Positions 12,756 through 13,316 of a DNA stretch of 13,316 nucleotides are shown piece by piece. The notes under the pieces are model-generated. The model was not told the DNA's origin. It ran no database searches and worked only from the letters and a program-made list of their open reading frames with translations. This DNA comes from Pseudomonadota bacterium (GTDB lineage Bacteria; Pseudomonadota; Alphaproteobacteria; Rhizobiales; Beijerinckiaceae). Position numbers and translations under genes: made by a program. The number at the start of each line of letters is the position of its first letter. Position 1 is the first letter of the stretch. The stretch lies in NCBI GenBank assembly GCA_023450615.1, contig JAEXGT010000054.1:1-13316 (forward strand). Direction: 5' to 3'.

Positions 12756-13316
12756 ATGCTCCACGTCAACGACCTGACCTACCGCATCGGCGACCGCCTG
12801 ATCCTCGACCACGCCTCCTTCAATCTGCCCGATGGCGCGAAGGTGGGGCTCGTCGGGCGCAACGGCGCGGGCAAGACCACCCTGTTCAAGATCATCCAGG
12901 GAGAGCTCGCCACGGAGAGCGGCGGCATCACCCTGCCCCGCGGCATGCGCATCGGCGCGGTGGCACAGGAGGCTCCCGGCGGCCCGGAGCGCCTCATCGA
13001 CGTGGTTCTGGCGGCCGACAAGGAGCGCAATGCCCTCCTGGCCGAGGCCGAGCATGCGGATGGTATCCGCCGGGCCGAGATCGAGATGCGGCTCACCGAT
13101 ATCGGCGCGCATTCCGCGCCGGCCCGCGCCGCCGCGATCCTCCACGGCCTCGGCTTCGACGCGGAGGCGCAACAGCGCCCCTGCTCCGACTTCTCGGGCG
13201 GCTGGCGCATGCGCGTGGCGCTCGCCGCCGTGCTCTTCACCGAGCCGGATCTGCTCCTCCTCGACGAGCCGACGAACTATCTCGACTTGGAGGGCACGCT
13301 CTGGCTCTACGATTAC
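12756..13316 (+). CDS. ABC-F family ATPase (Uup/YheS-like), N-terminal part, runs off right edge
   Basis: From the ATG at 12756 there are 187 codons open to the window edge. The first ABC domain is nearly complete: MLHVNDLTYRIGDRLILDHA, Walker A GRNGAGKTT (34-42), signature FSGGWRMR (about 148-155), and Walker B with D-loop LLLLDEPTNYLDLEG (about 168-182). The soluble ABC-F form (FSGGWRMRVALA, DEPTNYLDLE, no membrane helices) indicates a duplicated-ATPase ribosome-associated translation factor rather than a transporter. Full-length members have about 600 residues. A ribosome site, AAAAGG, stands 5 bases upstream. It is divergent from wbpA. Which ABC-F subgroup it belongs to cannot be settled without the linker and second domain. 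Confidence 0.93.
   Translation, partial: MLHVNDLTYRIGDRLILDHASFNLPDGAKVGLVGRNGAGKTTLFKIIQGELATESGGITLPRGMRIGAVAQEAPGGPERLIDVVLAADKERNALLAEAEHADGIRRAEIEMRLTDIGAHSAPARAAAILHGLGFDAEAQQRPCSDFSGGWRMRVALAAVLFTEPDLLLLDEPTNYLDLEGTLWLYDY

Noticed and set aside
12714..13240. Minus-strand frames of about 150 residues
   Set aside because: They are antisense to the ABC-F ATPase, whose Walker A, signature and Walker B are all on the plus strand.

Overview
The window is high-GC DNA with tightly packed genes. It most likely comes from an alphaproteobacterium of the order Hyphomicrobiales (Rhizobiales), in the general range of Microvirga or Methylobacterium. The grounds are base composition, the protein styles (PotG/PotH, EmrAB with TetR, RTX proteins with GGxGxDxxx arrays), and a small palindromic intergenic element (5761-5804) of a type I recall as common in that order. 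Genus is inference only.

Layout from left to right. 1-1351 (minus strand): the start of a putrescine/spermidine ABC transporter operon, ATPase potG followed after 2 bases by the N-terminus of permease potH. 1566-1951 (plus): a MarR-family regulator that appears dead, with a one-base frameshift in a C run plus an in-frame loss of its recognition-helix region. 2123-4951 (minus): emrA-emrB, a periplasmic adaptor and 14-helix multidrug exporter, ending at a strong terminator. 5092-5760 (plus): a divergent TetR regulator. Between emrA and tetR is a perfect 10+1+10 inverted repeat, the likely TetR operator, placed over the -35 of the emrA promoter.

5988-10025 (minus): a giant secreted RTX protein of about 1345 residues. 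Its N-terminal third is a series of previously unrecognised (to me) repeats of 73-79 residues, encoded by DNA of distinctly low GC. Then come two calcium-binding nonapeptide arrays, separated by an inserted pair of YLAxNPDV-type repeats, and a typical RTX C-terminal secretion region. No type I secretion genes are in the window. The 10026-10504 stretch upstream is AT-rich and carries no gene.

10505-11191 (minus): a Crp/Fnr regulator. 11269-12630 (minus): a UDP-N-acetylglucosamine 6-dehydrogenase (WbpA type) for surface polysaccharide precursors. 12756 to the right edge (plus): the first 187 codons of an ABC-F ATPase, divergent from wbpA with a 16-bp palindrome between them.

Functionally, emrAB-tetR is a self-contained inducible efflux unit that may once have had a second (MarR) regulator. 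The RTX protein is the most unusual object. Its mosaic composition suggests that a variable, acquired N-terminal module was joined to a native RTX scaffold. Any link between the RTX protein, Crp and the sugar dehydrogenase (cell surface or biofilm) is only proximity.
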